Source: Welwitschia mirabilis
Lineage: Eukaryota > Gnetophyta > Gnetopsida > Welwitschiales
Length of the DNA stretch: 64,000 bases
Direction of reading: 5' to 3'
Assembly: GCA_051453625.1 (NCBI GenBank)
Contig: JBOZIK010000001.1
Span: 143,165,155 to 143,229,154 of the forward strand
Shown in pieces: positions 10,620-23,818 of the stretch. A program made the translations under genes and the position numbers. How positions within the stretch are numbered: the first letter of the stretch is position 1; every line of letters starts with the position of its first letter. The notes beneath the pieces are model-generated. The model had not been told where the DNA came from. It saw only the letters and a list, made by a program, of their open reading frames with translations, and did no database searches.

Positions 10620-11861
10620 TGTTGTGTTATAAATTTATGTAATCCTTATGTCTTTAACTGATTGCTATCAATCACAAATACATGTAGAAAAAACACATTA
10701 ACATATCAAAAGTTAATCTAAATGTCATAATTCATTTTAAATACTAATCTAGAAGTTAGAAAATTAATTTAGTGAAGTATTTCTGGTCTTGATTAAGCAA
10801 ATGAAGTAAGAACAATGCAGAAATACAATGCAAGATAAAATGCTAATGCAATGCTAATGAATTAGATGTAAATGGAATAATTCTAAGTACCAGACCTATT
10901 TGATTACCAGTTTGTTATTATCAAGACCAGTCCTTATAATCTAAATTAATTAAAAAATAATTATCACTTAATCCTAACTAATGTAAGCTATAAGAAATAT
11001 CAAAATAGAATATAATTGAATCAAACTACTATGGATATGAAAATGCAATATGAAATAAAATGCATGTACTAAACTAATTATCTCAACATATTATCACATA
11101 GAATACCCTCATTACCTAGATCAATTATAAAGTTATGATGGAATTATAATCAATATAAACCATAAGGAATATACACTTAATAAAAATAAATCAATCTTTT
11201 ATTAATTAAAATCAAACATCCACTTACAAAGTAATAGCATCTTAATGAAGGATACTTAGTATAATATGAAGGAAGTCTCTTCTCTATAGCTAGGATAGAT
11301 CCCTTATTGTTTGATCTACCATCATAAGATTTCAAGTACATTAGATGATAAAATAGGAGTGAGGGAAAAGGGATATTTATAGTATTACATAAAAGATTCT
11401 AGAAATAAAACCTTAAAACTGGAAATGAATACCTTCTAGCCTAAATAAGGCATGTAACCCAAGTACAAAAATTATATTTATTTGTCATATAAAATAAATG
11501 TCATCCTTATTATCATCTAAATAACTATGAGGATGACATTCCATTACAGAGAATGATTCTTTAGCTTCTATCCCTAATTGATATTAGCATCCCTATTAGC
11601 TATAAATGAACTATTGACTAGTGACTATCATCTAGATGACCATGTGAATGATATGCTCCTGAGCTCTCTAGCTAAGGGAAATTATCATCCTAGATCATTA
11701 GATTCTTCCTCAGAATACCAAGTGTTAAAATATACCTTGAATACCTTCAAATATATTATAATTACATGTTTTTATAATCATCCCATTGACTCTTGATAAT
11801 AATCAAAACTCCACCAAAACCTATCTAAATGTCCTACAAAGTTACTCAAAATACCCCATCA
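10620..11861 (-). repeat. 5' LTR of the Ty3 element, about 1.24 kb
   Basis: In minus orientation it begins TGATGGGGTATTTTGAG (ending at plus position 11861) and ends ATAACACAACA at 10620, giving the canonical TG...CA ends next to the primer site. A TATA box lies inside. Target-site duplication cannot be tested because the other LTR is outside the window. Confidence 0.7.
11371..11382 (-). promoter_or_regulatory. LTR TATA box
   Basis: The minus strand reads CTATAAATATCC, followed by a pyrimidine-rich stretch, the usual layout of a plant LTR promoter. It lies about 480 bp inside the 5' LTR. Confidence 0.55.
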
Positions 11862-12594
11862 AATATATACAATTTATCATAGAAACAATTATGAAACTAT
11901 TTATTCTTTAATTTCTAATTAATTTTTGTTTTTATATAAGAAAAATATCTTATAAGAATTTTTGGATAATAATAATACTAAAGGAATAGAATTATCCATT
12001 CATCACTTATAATGAGTGCTTTTTCCATACTCTTTCTAAGTTTTTCAACTCATGTATGGAGTTTTGTCATGAAAACATTTCTAGGATTAAATCATTTCTA
12101 AATCGTTCATCCTATGCATTTAATTTTTAAAATTATAGCCCCTCAAAAGTTTTCTCTTTATTCATGATTAGATGACCTTCTTATTAGCCTACCTCATTTT
12201 CATCAAATGAGTTTAAATTTGAATTATATACTCTAATATTAAGATTTTTAAAGTAATTCATGAAAAAATCAAACATGTTTAATGATTATTTTTATATATA
12301 AATTCATAGTCATAACCATTTAGCCTATCCATCATTTTCATTAATACACATTACTTCCATATAATCCTTCATCAACTACATTTCATTCATCCCTTTCATC
12401 TTCTTATGATTTTATGAGGCTTGATGATCCTAGTTAATGGTCTTTGTCTTAATATAATAATAAAGAAATCTTTTTATATTTTTAAATTTTTGTTAATATT
12501 TTATAGGTATTTTCTTTTTATTAGCTAGTTCCTTGAGTTTTTAAGCTCTTTGTTAAGATTTTCATGAATTAGAAATTTTCAATTTATAATTAAG
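11862..12594. other. AT-rich spacer between two transposons, nothing seen
   Basis: No open frame of note, no repeat boundary and no coding similarity recognised. Confidence 0.4.
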
Positions 12595-12996
12595 CACTAT
12601 AGGAAATAAAGGCTTTTAAGGAATTTATATAATTATAGGTAATTTTAGTGCATTCATTTTAATAAATACATTGAATTAAAAATTTATAATATTTTTAAGG
12701 TATTTTTTAAATAAACAACTTAAAAACCTGTATCAAATATTTTTGTGGCATTTATAAAAAAATGCCTTAAATTTCTTTCACCTCTTAAGGCATTTAACCA
12801 AACAAATGGCATAAAGCCGTCATTCTTTAATGAATTTAATTTGATCGACACCATAAAAGCTCCATTATTTAAAAAAAAATGTTCCTTGTCAAAAATAAAA
12901 TCATCATGTGTAAAGGCATTAAAAAATTTGAAAACACTAACGCACGCAGTTGCTTCAAGGAGGCCCTTTTTCTTTTTGAAGGCAGAGGCATCCTAA
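12595..12996. repeat. Left terminal and subterminal repeats of the CACTA element
   Basis: After the terminal 27 bp, copies of GGCATTT/AAATGCC occur near 12748-12772, 12784-12795 and 12911-12920, some as inverted pairs. An open frame at 12745-12996 on the plus strand is built from these repeats and is not taken as a gene. Confidence 0.6.
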
Positions 12997-13342
12997 GTGT
13001 ATCTTTCCCTTTTACGTGTCTTTGTTTAGGCAAGAATCCACAAGGCTAGTACTAAAATTATTATGTAGAATGATAGGAATAAGAAGTAGGAGGAGAATAT
13101 GAACTTTCTAAATAAATGGACTAGCTAAAGCTTCTGGCACAAAAGCATACTCTTATTAAGCAATGGGCCTATTACTTACAAGAAAATCTACAATGTAAGT
13201 AAAGGTGTCATCTCTTTTTCTTCTCTTCTTTCTTTCATTCCTTTGAAAGCTCAATTTGTTTTTTACCTAACTTATATAGACATAGGTCTTTAGTTCTTCC
13301 TATAAAGATGTGTAAAAAAGTTATTCTTTATATCTGAGAAAC

Positions 13343-14008
13343 ATGGCTTCAGCTATGTCCATGAGAATATCATCATGTTTAAGAATTTTTTATGATTTTC
13401 TATTTGTTTTCTACCTTTTATTGGCTATTATAGTATCTCACTCTATAGGTAGCATTAGTAAAATCAATGACATCNNNNNNNNNNNNNNNNNNNNNNNNNN
13501 NNNNNNNNNNNNNNNNNNNNNNNNNNNNNNNNNNNNNNNNNNNNNNNNNNNNNNNNNNNNNNNNNNNNNNNNNNNNNNNNNNNNNNNNNNNNNNNNNNNN
13601 NNNNNNNNNNNNNNNNNNNNNNNNNNNNNNNNNNNNNNNNNNNNNNNNNNNNNNNNNNNNNNNNNNNNNNNNNNNNNNNNNNNNNNNNNNNNNNNNNNNN
13701 NNNNNNNNNNNNNNNNNNNNNNNNNNNNNNNNNNNNNNNNNNNNNNNNNNNNNNNNNNNNNNNNNNNNNNNNNNNNNNNNNNNNNNNNNNNNNNNNNNNN
13801 NNNNNNNNNNNNNNNNNNNNNNNNNNNNNNNNNNNNNNNNNNNNNNNNNNNNNNNNNNNNNNNNNNNNNNNNNNNNNNNNNNNNNNNNATATCATCATGT
13901 TTAAGAATTTTCTATGATTTTTATTATTTGTTTTCTACCTTTTATTGGCTATTGTAGTGTATCATTCTATATGTAGCATTAGTAAAATCAATGACATTAT
14001 TTTAGAGG
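13343..14008 (+). pseudogene. Possible captured first exon with signal peptide
   Basis: A plus-strand frame starts MASAMSMRISSCLRIFYDF, continues with a hydrophobic run (FVFYLLLAIIV, residues about 21-31) and then SHSIGSISKINDI before a 414-N gap at 13475-13888. After the gap the same stretch (13889-14003) appears again but with a small indel that shifts the frame to a stop at 13957. The second copy ends with GTAAGG at 14009-14014, a good splice donor. It looks like the signal-peptide exon of a secreted or membrane protein inside the CACTA element, where captured gene pieces are common. I do not recognise the family. Confidence 0.35.
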
Positions 14009-15855
14009 GTAAGGATTGCATTCTTAAAATTTTTTTTTTTTCCTTTGTATTTCATGCTTAAAACCACTTATTTAGCTTATTAAGTTTAGATAGAGGTATT
14101 TCATCTCATTTTGTCAAATATTTCTTTTATAAAGATATATTTGTTTGAGAGAATTTTGTTTCCTTTTATGATCAGAATATGAAGGAATGCCTTTGGATGA
14201 TTGAAAAGTTTTGAACTCATGGAAGTTTTTCATGCCTATTTCTCCTGGTATTATCTTTGTTGATATCTTGCACTTTTGTGATTATTCACTCTATTTCTTC
14301 AAAAGATTCTTGAACAATAACATTTTTAGCATCATAAAGTTGACTACAGATAAAATAAGCATTGATATTATTGATGACTAGTATCATAGATATACAATAC
14401 CTTATCTTTCATAATGTTTCTATTTAATATGATTATATTATCAAACATTCTGTCCATTCTAGTTATATGTCTCTTAGATTTAAGGCATACATAAAATGAA
14501 ATAAAATAGAAACATTCTTACAGGTATGTATTTTTTAGAGTTTAATAAATCTAACTATTTTCATTCTTTTTGGCTAAGAAACTAAGAATAATAATTTGTA
14601 GTTATCTTTGGAGCCTCAATGTCTATGGTAGTAAGAATTAACTTACTGAGGTTGATACATATAAATAATTCTTAGAGGAAATATGGTTCTTTACAAATAC
14701 TAATACCACTCACTAAATCCTTTGCATTTTTATTAGGGCTTTTAATTCTACTACCTCTAATAAATCCATCTTCGAGATATGGTACTATATAAATATTAAT
14801 ATCACTCACTAAATCCTTTATGTCTTTATTAGGTTTTTAATTCTCTGTTCTTTTAGTAGGGTTTTCAATTCTCTTTATTTTCATTAGGGTTTGTAGAATG
14901 TTTGGTAGTTTAGTAGCTCTCACTGATAGATCAATAAGCGTTTTGCATGTATTTGATTCAAAAGCCCCTTAAAACCACTATGTTAATTTTTTCAAGGATA
15001 AAACAAGCTCGAGTAAAATGAATCATGGTAAAGAAAAGGAAAGATCACACTACAATAGAGGGGAAACGCAATAAGAAAAGGAGGTAAAGATGCTAGAGTA
15101 GAAATGAATGCTAGCACTTAAAAATAGACACCAATAAAAAACCATGTAACCTCAAAAATTTCATTCTGCAAGAATCTAATGCTAGTCATACTTGCAGTTC
15201 TCCTATAAAGGTCACTTCATGCTAGTTCTAAAGCTATGCCCATTACTATTAGGCACTGACTTTATTTGATTGGAAGGCTACTACTTAGCATTTATAGTTT
15301 TTGGTATCTAGTCCTTTAATATATTATATTTCTCTATAGTGGTAGATGAAGAGGATGCTATACTAAGAAGCAAGATCCATATCAGATTGGTAATGGGATT
15401 TCCAATTCAGATTTTTATCCTAGTAAATTATACCAAAGCCATTATCATTTTCCATTTAAAGTTCTTATTTTCCTTCACTTTAGTGGACTGAGATATTCAT
15501 TCAAGTCTTCCTCCTAGGCTATGTGGATGACCCATAATCATTAACTTCAACTTCATCATCTTCCTTTCACATCGCTTCATACATCAGCTTAAGAAGTAGC
15601 TAGACAAATATTGCATATTTAACTAAGATTTCCAATGTCAATCATCTCAATGCATTAGCATTCATCCAGATGGAAGGGGACCTAGCATGCAATGGATTTT
15701 GTCTGTAGAATGTCTTAATGAGAAGAAGGTTTTACCATTGTAGCATAGGCTACATCTCTGCATAACAAGATACTTGAAGGTCCTAGTATCATGAGATTTT
15801 TCAAAATATCCTATGCTAATTCTTTCACCTAATTTATAAGTAGAGGGAAGAAGAT
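14009..15855. other. CACTA interior, no gene recognised
   Basis: AT-rich sequence with short coding-like stretches (for example near 14180-14330 on the plus strand) but no identifiable domain. The block near 14690-14900 repeats itself in short pieces (the string CACTCACTAAATCCTTT occurs twice). Confidence 0.35.
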
Positions 15856-18800
15856 ATATCTTTGATTTCTAAAAAAGGTCTAGAAAAATGAAGAAAGGGG
15901 ACATTATAAAATTTATCAATGTAGAGGGTTTTGAATTCATGATTGATCACAAGGATGCTTTTGTCTTCAATATCCTTAGTTGCCATTTGGCTTCTTCATC
16001 GAGCCTTGCAACATTTCTATATATGAGTAGGAATTTAACATAGATTCATAAAATGAAGTAATATGCTTGTAATTCTAATTTGTTGATACTAGATCCTCAA
16101 TTCTTTGTTGATGTTTTCTTTATTTTTCCATAGTGCTTCCTAGCACGTTGTAATAGTAGAGCTATTATGTATAGAAGTTCATTTCAAATGGCCTTTTATG
16201 ATTTGTAACTGACAAGCAGCTATGTAAGTCTAACATTGTAAATTTGATGATTATCTGAGGCTTTATTAATTGGATGCCAAACAACACTTTTTTGGTAGAT
16301 TCATGGTGTTTTCATAGAATTGATTTAGTATCTTAAAGTCTTCCCTTAGTTCCTACTATAGTAACACCTTTGTGATGGCTGTTTCATTGGGGGTTTCATG
16401 GATTTCATGAAAACCACATATAGAGAAGTTAGATTTCTAGAGATGAGCACTCTAGTTTTAGAGGAAATAAGTAAGTAATATTATTGGTCCCTATGATATG
16501 TTAGGTAAACTTTAGAATTTTTAAAAGTATTTTTTAATTTTTATTATCTCTAAGCAATATTTTCTTTCATTTCAAGGTACTATGTTATCCTTATGTTAGT
16601 CCCTAGTTCATATTTTCTAGTAGATGATTCAAGATTATTCTTACATTGGTACTTTATGATCATTCTACAAACTTGCACATATGCATGTTTCGATATGTGT
16701 TGCATTATTTGCTTAGATCATCAACATGTACAAACCAACACTGGTTTTATCTTGATCAGTACAAATGAGGAGTTAAACTAACAATCCATAGTAGTAAGTT
16801 ATCTTATCACCTCTCTTCTCACTATGAATTTTGATAACTCTATAATTAAACACATACTATTAGGTTTAAATTTGTTTAATCATTTTTTTTTAATCTTGCA
16901 ATCTAAAGGAACTATTTCATCATTAAAGTAGTGATTTTTATTTGCAAAAATGTTTCTTTTTGGCATTACACTATAAATATAGAGGCATTAATATTTTAAA
17001 ACAAATAAGAATGTTAAGAATACATACAATAAGCATGAACACAATAATGCTCAATTGAATTGTTATGGTTGATTAGAGTTGATTTTTTATTTGATGGTTA
17101 CAAATCCTTTGTTCCTATTATAAAGTAATTGAACTCTGTGTTATTTCTTCATGAATGTTTCTCTATACACTAGTAAATTTNNNNNNNNNNNNNNNNNNNN
17201 NNNNNNNNNNNNNNNNNNNNNNNNNNNNNNNNNNNNNNNNNNNNNNNNNNNNNNNNNNNNNNNNNNNNNNNNNNNNNNNNACAAACCTTTAATTTCTAAA
17301 AAAGGTATAGAAAATTAAAGAAAGAGGACATTATAAAATTTATTAATGTATAGGATTTTGAATTTGTAATTGATCACAAGAATGCTTTTGTATTCAATAT
17401 CCTTAGTTGCCATTTGGCTTTTTAACCAAACTTTGCAACACTTCTATATCTAAGTAGGCATTTAACATAGATCTAGAAAATGAAGAAAGACACTTGTAAT
17501 GCTGATGTATTGACCTGATTCCTTAATGATTCCTTGATGTTTTGTTAATGTTTCCATAGTTCTTCCTAGCATGTTGTAATAGTAGAGCTCTTATGTAGAG
17601 AAGTTTATTACAAATGGCCTTTCATGATTTGTAATTGATAATCAACTATGTAAGTTAAACATTGCAAATTTAATGATTATATGAGGCTTTATCAATTGGA
17701 TGCCACAAAACACTTTTGTGGTAGCTTTATGGTGTTTTCATAGAGTTGATTTAGCATCTCAAAGTATTCCCTTAGTGCCTACTATAGCAACACTTTTGTG
17801 ATGGCTATTTCATTAGGGGTTTCATGGATTTCATGAAAACCACATATAGAGAAGTTAGATTTCTATAGATGAGCACTCTAGCTTTAGAGGAAGTATGTGA
17901 GTAATTTTATTGGTTCCTATAATATCCCACGTAAACTTTATAATTTTAAACATTATGTTTTAATTTTTTTCAGCTCTGAGAAATCTTTTCTTTCATTTCA
18001 ATGTACAATGTTATCCTTATGTTACTCCCTACTTCATATTTTCTAGTAGATGATTCAAGATTGTCCTTACATTGGTACTTTACTATCATTATACAAACTT
18101 GCACATACGCATGTTTTTATATGTATTGAATTATTTTCTTTGATCACCAATGTGTATAAACCAACATTGGTTTTATCTTAATCAATGGAAATAAGGGGTT
18201 AAACCAATAATTTGTAGTATTAAGTTATTTTATCACTCCTCTTCTCACTATGAATTTTGATAACTCTATAATTAAACACATACTATAAGGTTTAAATTTG
18301 TTCAATCATTTTTTTTAATCTTGCAATCTAAAGGAACTATTTCATCATTAAAATAGTGATTTTTGTTTACAAAAATGTTTCTTTTTGGATTTACACTATA
18401 AAGATAAAGGCATTAATATTTTAAAACAAATAAGGATGTTAATAATACACACAATAGACATGGACATAATAATCCTCGATCAAATTGTTATGGTTGATTA
18501 GAGTTGGTTTTTTATTTGATGATTACAAATCCTTTGTTCCTCTTATAAAGTAATAGAACTCTTATTATCTATTCATGGATGTTTCTCTATACACTAGTAA
18601 ATTTTACTATGCAAATTTTTTTGTATTTAATTTTTACTCAATTCGCTATTTAGTTTCTTTTTTATTTTGTTTTCTTTAGATAAAAATTCAAGCTCAATCA
18701 TATGGGGATTGATCTTTGAGAATGTGTTAAAGTTGTAGAGTTAGCAAACCAAAATATCATCTAAAAAGTATTTTATTAGTTTCAAGTTTCAAACAAGCTA

Positions 18801-21543
18801 GAAAATAAAAGTACAAAATAATAGTATAACATGTAAAAATGGTATAAAAGGAATAGATGCATTGTAATAACACTATTATCATAAAGGAATCATTAATAGG
18901 ACAAGGCAATAGTTATATTATCTTTATTTAAAATGGACCATCAGAGTGGCATTCATTTTGACATGTTTACTTTAGGGTCATAATCTTCTCTAATCAATCT
19001 CCAATGATCTAAGATTGAAAGATATTTTTGGTTTTTGATAAGCATTAGACACCTTGAATTAAAAGGTTGGATACTCATGATATGAAAAAAAGTAAAACAA
19101 TAAGGTTATGATCACTCTGAGTTAAAATAAATGGGCAGAGTTGTTGACATCTTTGCCATCATGCTCAAAAGATTTACTTTATTTAAGGGAATGGTAAGTA
19201 GAATTCCTAGTATACCTTTCAAATTTAAGGCTAAAAATTTTGTAGACATAACTAACACTACAATTTTGTTTGAAATTATTACCAACACATAAAAATAAAG
19301 CATTATGGAGAAGTTTATATTTTGGGTTTATCTACGATGAGAGACTCTAAACAAAATGAAATAGCTAGAGATGAATTGCATTAAAATATTTTTTCTGATT
19401 TCTTTCATTGTGATCAAGAGATTAGTATTACATATTAAGAAATGTGGATTGCACTTATCCCACTGATGATAAAAAAACCTAGGAATTTTTTAGTTATAAC
19501 TTTTAGTTGATACAATCCTTGTTTATTTATCATGATGAGGATATTGCAGGCCCTCAAGGTGACTCTTCTTCTAGCAGTGGATTTATTTCCATCATGTAAT
19601 TCAAGGGCGTAGAGTGAAGAACAACCTATCATTATTAGTTCTTTAGTGTTCAAGAATTAAAAGGTGGATAGTGATAGTAATGACTGCCTTAAAAATCATT
19701 ACAAAGACCAAATTTTGATCATATAAGAATGGTTTTCCTAGCNNNNNNNNNNNNNNNNNNNNNNNNNNNNNNNNNNNNNNNNNNNNNNNNNNNNNNNNNN
19801 NNNNNNNNNNNNNNNNNNNNNNNNNNNNNNNNNNNNNNNNNNATTCATACATTGGTACTTTATGATCATTCTACAAACTTGCACATATGCATGTTTGGAT
19901 ATGTGTTGCATTATTTTCTTAGATCATTAACATGTACAAACCAACACTGGTTTTATCTTGATCAGTGCAAATGAGCCGTTAAGTCAATCATGCATAGTAG
20001 TAAGTTATCTTATCACATCTCTTCTCACTATGAATTTTAATAACTCTATAATTAAAAACATACTATGAGGTTTAAACTTGTTCAATAAATTTTTTTTTTT
20101 GAATCTTGCAATCTAAAGGAACTATTTCATCATTAAAGTAGTGCTTTTTATTTGCAGAAATGTTTTTTTTTAGCATTACACTATAAATATAGAGGTATTA
20201 ATATTTTAAAATAAATAATAATGTTAAGAATACATACAATAAGCATGAACACAATAATGCTCAATCGAATTGTTATGGTTGATTAGAGTTGGTTTTTTAT
20301 TTGGTGGTTACAAATCCTCTGTTCCTATTATAAAGTAATTGAACTCTGTGTTATTTCTTCATGGATGTTTTTCTATACACTAGTAAATTTTACTAAGCAA
20401 ATTTCTATTTTTTTATTGTATTCCATTTTTACTCAATTTGTAAGTTAATTTTATTTTTATTTTGTTTTATTTAAATAAAATTTCAAGCTTAATTATACGT
20501 GGATTGATCATTAAGAATATGTTAAATTTGTAGAGTTAGAAAACCAAAATATCATCTAAAAAGTATATTATTAGTTTCAAGTTTCAACCAAGCTAGAAAA
20601 TTCAAATAAAACATAATATTATAACATGTAAAAATGGTATAAAATGTAAGGAACACGTGTAGTGTGGTAACATTATTCTCATAAAGTAATCATTAATAGG
20701 ACAAGGCAATAGTTATATTATCTATACCAAAAATAAACCATCAGAGTGGCATTCATTTTGACATGTTTACTTTGGGATCATACTCTTCTATAATCAATCA
20801 CAAATGATCTAAGCTTGAAAGATATTTTGGATGTATGATAAGAATTAAACACCTTGAATGAAAGGTTGAATACTCATGACATGAGAAAAAGTAAAACAAT
20901 AAGGTTCTGATCACTTTGAGCTAAAATAAATGGGTAGAGTTCTAGAAATATTTGCAATCATGCTCAGAAGATTAACTTTCTTGAAGGGAATGGTAAGTAG
21001 AATTCTTGGTAGACCTTTCAAATTTAAGGCTAAAAATTTTGTAGATACAACTACCACTACAATTTTGTTTAAAATTGTTACCAGCACATAAAAATAAAGC
21101 ATTATGGAGAAGGTTCTATTTTAATTTGGCTTTATCTATGATGAGAGACTCTAAACAAAATGAAATAGCTAGAGATAAATTTCATTAAAATATTTTTCTT
21201 GTTTTCTTTCTTTGTGATCAAGAAATGCAATATTACATATTGAGGCATGTGGATTACACCTTTCCCACTGATGATTAGAAAACCTAGGTATTTTTGAATG
21301 CTAACTTTTGAATTGATACAATCTTTCTTTATTTATCATAATGAGGCTATTGCAGGTCCTTAGGATGGCATTTCTTCTAGCTGTGGACTTATTTCCATCA
21401 TGGAATTCAAGAGTGTGGAGCAGAGAACAAGCTATCATTATTAGCACTTTAGTGTTCAGGGACTAAAAAGTGGATATCAATAATAATAATTTCCTTAAAA
21501 ATCATCATAAAAACAAAATTTCCATCATATAAGCATGGTTTGC
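15856..21543. repeat. Long repeats stepped across two gaps
   Basis: 15856-17180 matches 17281-18602; 16637-17180 also matches 18057-18602 and 19843-20396; 18603-19742 matches 20397-21543. In each case the match ends exactly at the left edge of a 100-N gap (17181-17280, 19743-19842). A plus-strand stretch near 15915-16020 reads FINVEGFEFMIDHKDAF and seems coding-like but is not recognised. Minus-strand frames at 19112-19303 and 20911-21102 are the same frame in two copies. Confidence 0.75.
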
Positions 21544-23039
21544 CTAGATACATTACCATCCATAGGTTGGACAAGAAAAGGGAAAGAAGATCCTTTATTG
21601 CAGAGGGAGTTAAAACAAGGGAATGATGGTAATGGGTTGGAGGGAGGAGAACTTACATCTTTATTTTCTATACTCTTATAGCTTGAAAGAAGAAAAGAAA
21701 AGCCATCAGAGTAATCCACAGAAGTGGAAGAATCTCTAAAAAAAAATCATAGACATGTAGCAGTGAGATCTTTAAAAATAGAAGATCATTAAAAATTAGG
21801 AGACTTTTGAAGTAGAGGGAGGAGGAGTGACTACACTTAACAAGTTGATTTATTATTATTTTAGGAACTATGGCTCACATAGACTCTCCTACCTTTCATA
21901 TTCTTTCTTAGCTTCACTTTATTTAGTTCAATCACCATGTTTTTCCATTTTCACTACCTCTACTATGCTAGATCTGCATGTTGAAACCTATACTTGATGG
22001 AGGTTTCATAATAAGGAAAGCTTAATTAGTCAATACTCTTAAAAAACAAAGGAATATGGGTGAATAGGATAGAAAAGATACTCAAGAAAGGAATCTCATC
22101 AGCCTTTCTCTCATCACCACTTCATGAATTCAAATTAATAATATTAATAGAACACTTACCCTATAAGAATGAGGAGCATGCATTTAGTCTACAACTATAG
22201 TAAAATGTTGAAAATTTTATTATTGTATCCCCTTTAGAGGGAATTGGAATCCTTCTTTTCTTGCTTCTCTAATTGCATTCAATACTTTATTACCCTTTTA
22301 GTATGGCTTTTAAACTTAGAGAAAAGTTATCAAGCCCTAATCAATCAAGAAGAGAAAGAAAAAATCATAAGCAAATTTATAGTAGTTGTAGTTGTCTTAA
22401 CATTGATAAAAGATCTAAAATCCTTGACAAACAAAGAGATTCCTTTCTTTTTTCCTTTATATTTACTATTTTTATTCATCTTCTACTTCTCATAAATGTT
22501 AACCTACATTCAGCGATATTTTCCTATAAGCAACAAGTCACTCATAATGGTATTTTCCTCTTAGTCTGAATTTTTAATTATGTTTTAAACCTTATTTAAT
22601 AGATTGATAATTATTTCCTGGAATATCATGTTAAAATCAATAGTTTTGATGTACAATAGCTTAATACGAGGGTTGAATGCATATGTAGGATTTGTAAACA
22701 TAGACCCATGTAAATTTTTTTAAGGATGTTGTGTAAGATTCTGAAGACATATGAATATGTGAATGTTTTTGAATGATTATTTTCTTTGCAATTAATATGT
22801 GATTATTTAAGGATATTGATCATATGTTAACACAAATTTGATAATTAACATGTGGTTGTGCTATGCTATGAAAAAATGTCACTTTAGAAATCATAGATAA
22901 TAATAAACTCTTAACAAGCATCAGGTAAATGGTAGTGATGCTTATTTAATTGACTTTTAAATTGACTAGAAAAAGTAATTCTGTGTGGTAACATTTTTTT
23001 ACTCATGTTGTATATTTTGACATGTTTATTTGGTGAAAT
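21544..23039. other. CACTA interior, right part, no gene recognised
   Basis: Purine-rich stretch at 21570-21840 followed by AT-rich sequence. Overlapping plus-strand frames at 22244-22569 have biased, low-complexity composition and no motif. Nothing can be called. Confidence 0.35.
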
Positions 23040-23206
23040 ACCTCAAAAGGCATTTTCCAAAGCTTTTTAAGGCATTTTAGTGACTAAATTCCTTAAAAGA
23101 CCTTTTAAGGCATTTGAAATGCCTTAAAACCATGTGGGTTCTTAAGGTGTTGGCTTTTAAGGCATTTTGTAAAGAAATGCCTTAAAAGCCTATACTTCTT
23201 GTACTA
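23040..23206. repeat. Right subterminal and terminal repeats of the CACTA element
   Basis: AAGGCATTT or its complement occurs at least six times here, including inverted pairs near 23108-23130 and 23158-23182. The terminal repeat occupies 23180-23206 and mirrors 12595-12621. Confidence 0.6.
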
Positions 23207-23818
23207 AAAGACAAGGATGGTTTTTATTCTTTCATGGTGTTTCTTTATTTTAAAGCATTCATGAGAATTAGATTATTTCTCTATTATGATAATGAGCCAA
23301 TGATACCTTTTAACTACTATTAATATAAAAAATTATATAAGAGTAAAGTAAATTAAGGATAAATTTACCATTCTATGATTTGACCATTCTATCAAGGTTT
23401 AAACCTAGAAAAAATTTAATCTAAACCATTGATAAAATTAGGGAATCCAATGGTTAAAATTTCATACACTTACTATAAAACACATAATATCTAAGCTCAA
23501 ATCTACTATACACAATGGTCTTTTACTCTTCTTACATTGCCACCTACTATCCCTTGCATACTTAACCTATATATTCAAGCTCTACTAGTGATACCATATA
23601 CCCTCACTAGTGACACTTCTCTTTTATTTCTACACATGTTTATCTTTCACTTACAATTTCTTTATAGGGTCTTCTAATTTCTCAATGAATTGGTAAGCCT
23701 ATTCTTAATTCTAAAAATTATTTCTATGCCTTCTAATTCATTTTTCATCTTTTTAAACTTCTATTTCATTTTTATTTCATGTTTGTTCATATTTCTGTTT
23801 TTAATTCTATAATTTTAG
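23207..23818. other. AT-rich spacer with a TATA-like element
   Basis: Mostly featureless. CTATATATTCAAG at 23568-23580 resembles a promoter TATA box on the plus strand and recurs in the copy near 24340. No gene start could be tied to it. Confidence 0.3.

Larger units (their letters stand above)
1..11861 (-). mobile_element. Decayed Ty3/gypsy LTR retrotransposon, Athila/Tat-like
   Basis: Read on the minus strand from right to left, recognisable parts follow the Ty3/gypsy order: LTR (10620-11861), primer binding site, gag (near 8.0-8.6 kb), aspartic protease (6.85-7.03 kb), reverse transcriptase (2.75-4.26 kb with repeated pieces to 6.3 kb), RNase H (2.55-2.71 kb) and integrase (1.46-2.12 kb). 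The 3' LTR is outside the window. The protease-RT spacing and motif style resemble the Athila/Tat lineage, but no tree could be made. All domains carry stops and frameshifts, so the element is dead. Four gaps in the polymerase part and one in the LTR are flanked by repeated sequence, so the apparent length is inflated. Confidence 0.85.
12595..23206. mobile_element. Probable CACTA (EnSpm) transposon, about 10.6 kb
   Basis: The left end reads CACTATAGGAAATAAAGGC and the right end, on the minus strand, TAGTACAAGAAGTATAGGC; both continue CTTTTAAGG. Over 27 bp, 21 positions agree and the last 12 are identical. Plant CACTA elements start CACTACAAGAAA and carry many short subterminal repeats; both ends here hold copies of AAGGCATTT in both orientations. 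A 3-bp target duplication would be AAG on the left; the right flank reads AAAAG, compatible only with a one-base offset. No transposase was recognised, so the element may be non-autonomous or too decayed. Gaps and repeated segments inflate its length. Confidence 0.6.

Noticed and set aside
12745-12996. 83-codon plus-strand frame
   Set aside because: Made of the CACTA subterminal repeats AAGGCATTT.
13464-13904. Long open frames across the 414-N gap
   Set aside because: They consist of undefined residues; only the flanks carry sequence.
22244-22569. Two overlapping plus-strand frames of 83 and 98 codons
   Set aside because: Low-complexity hydrophobic and Lys/Ser-rich translation in AT-rich DNA; no motif, and the two frames exclude each other.
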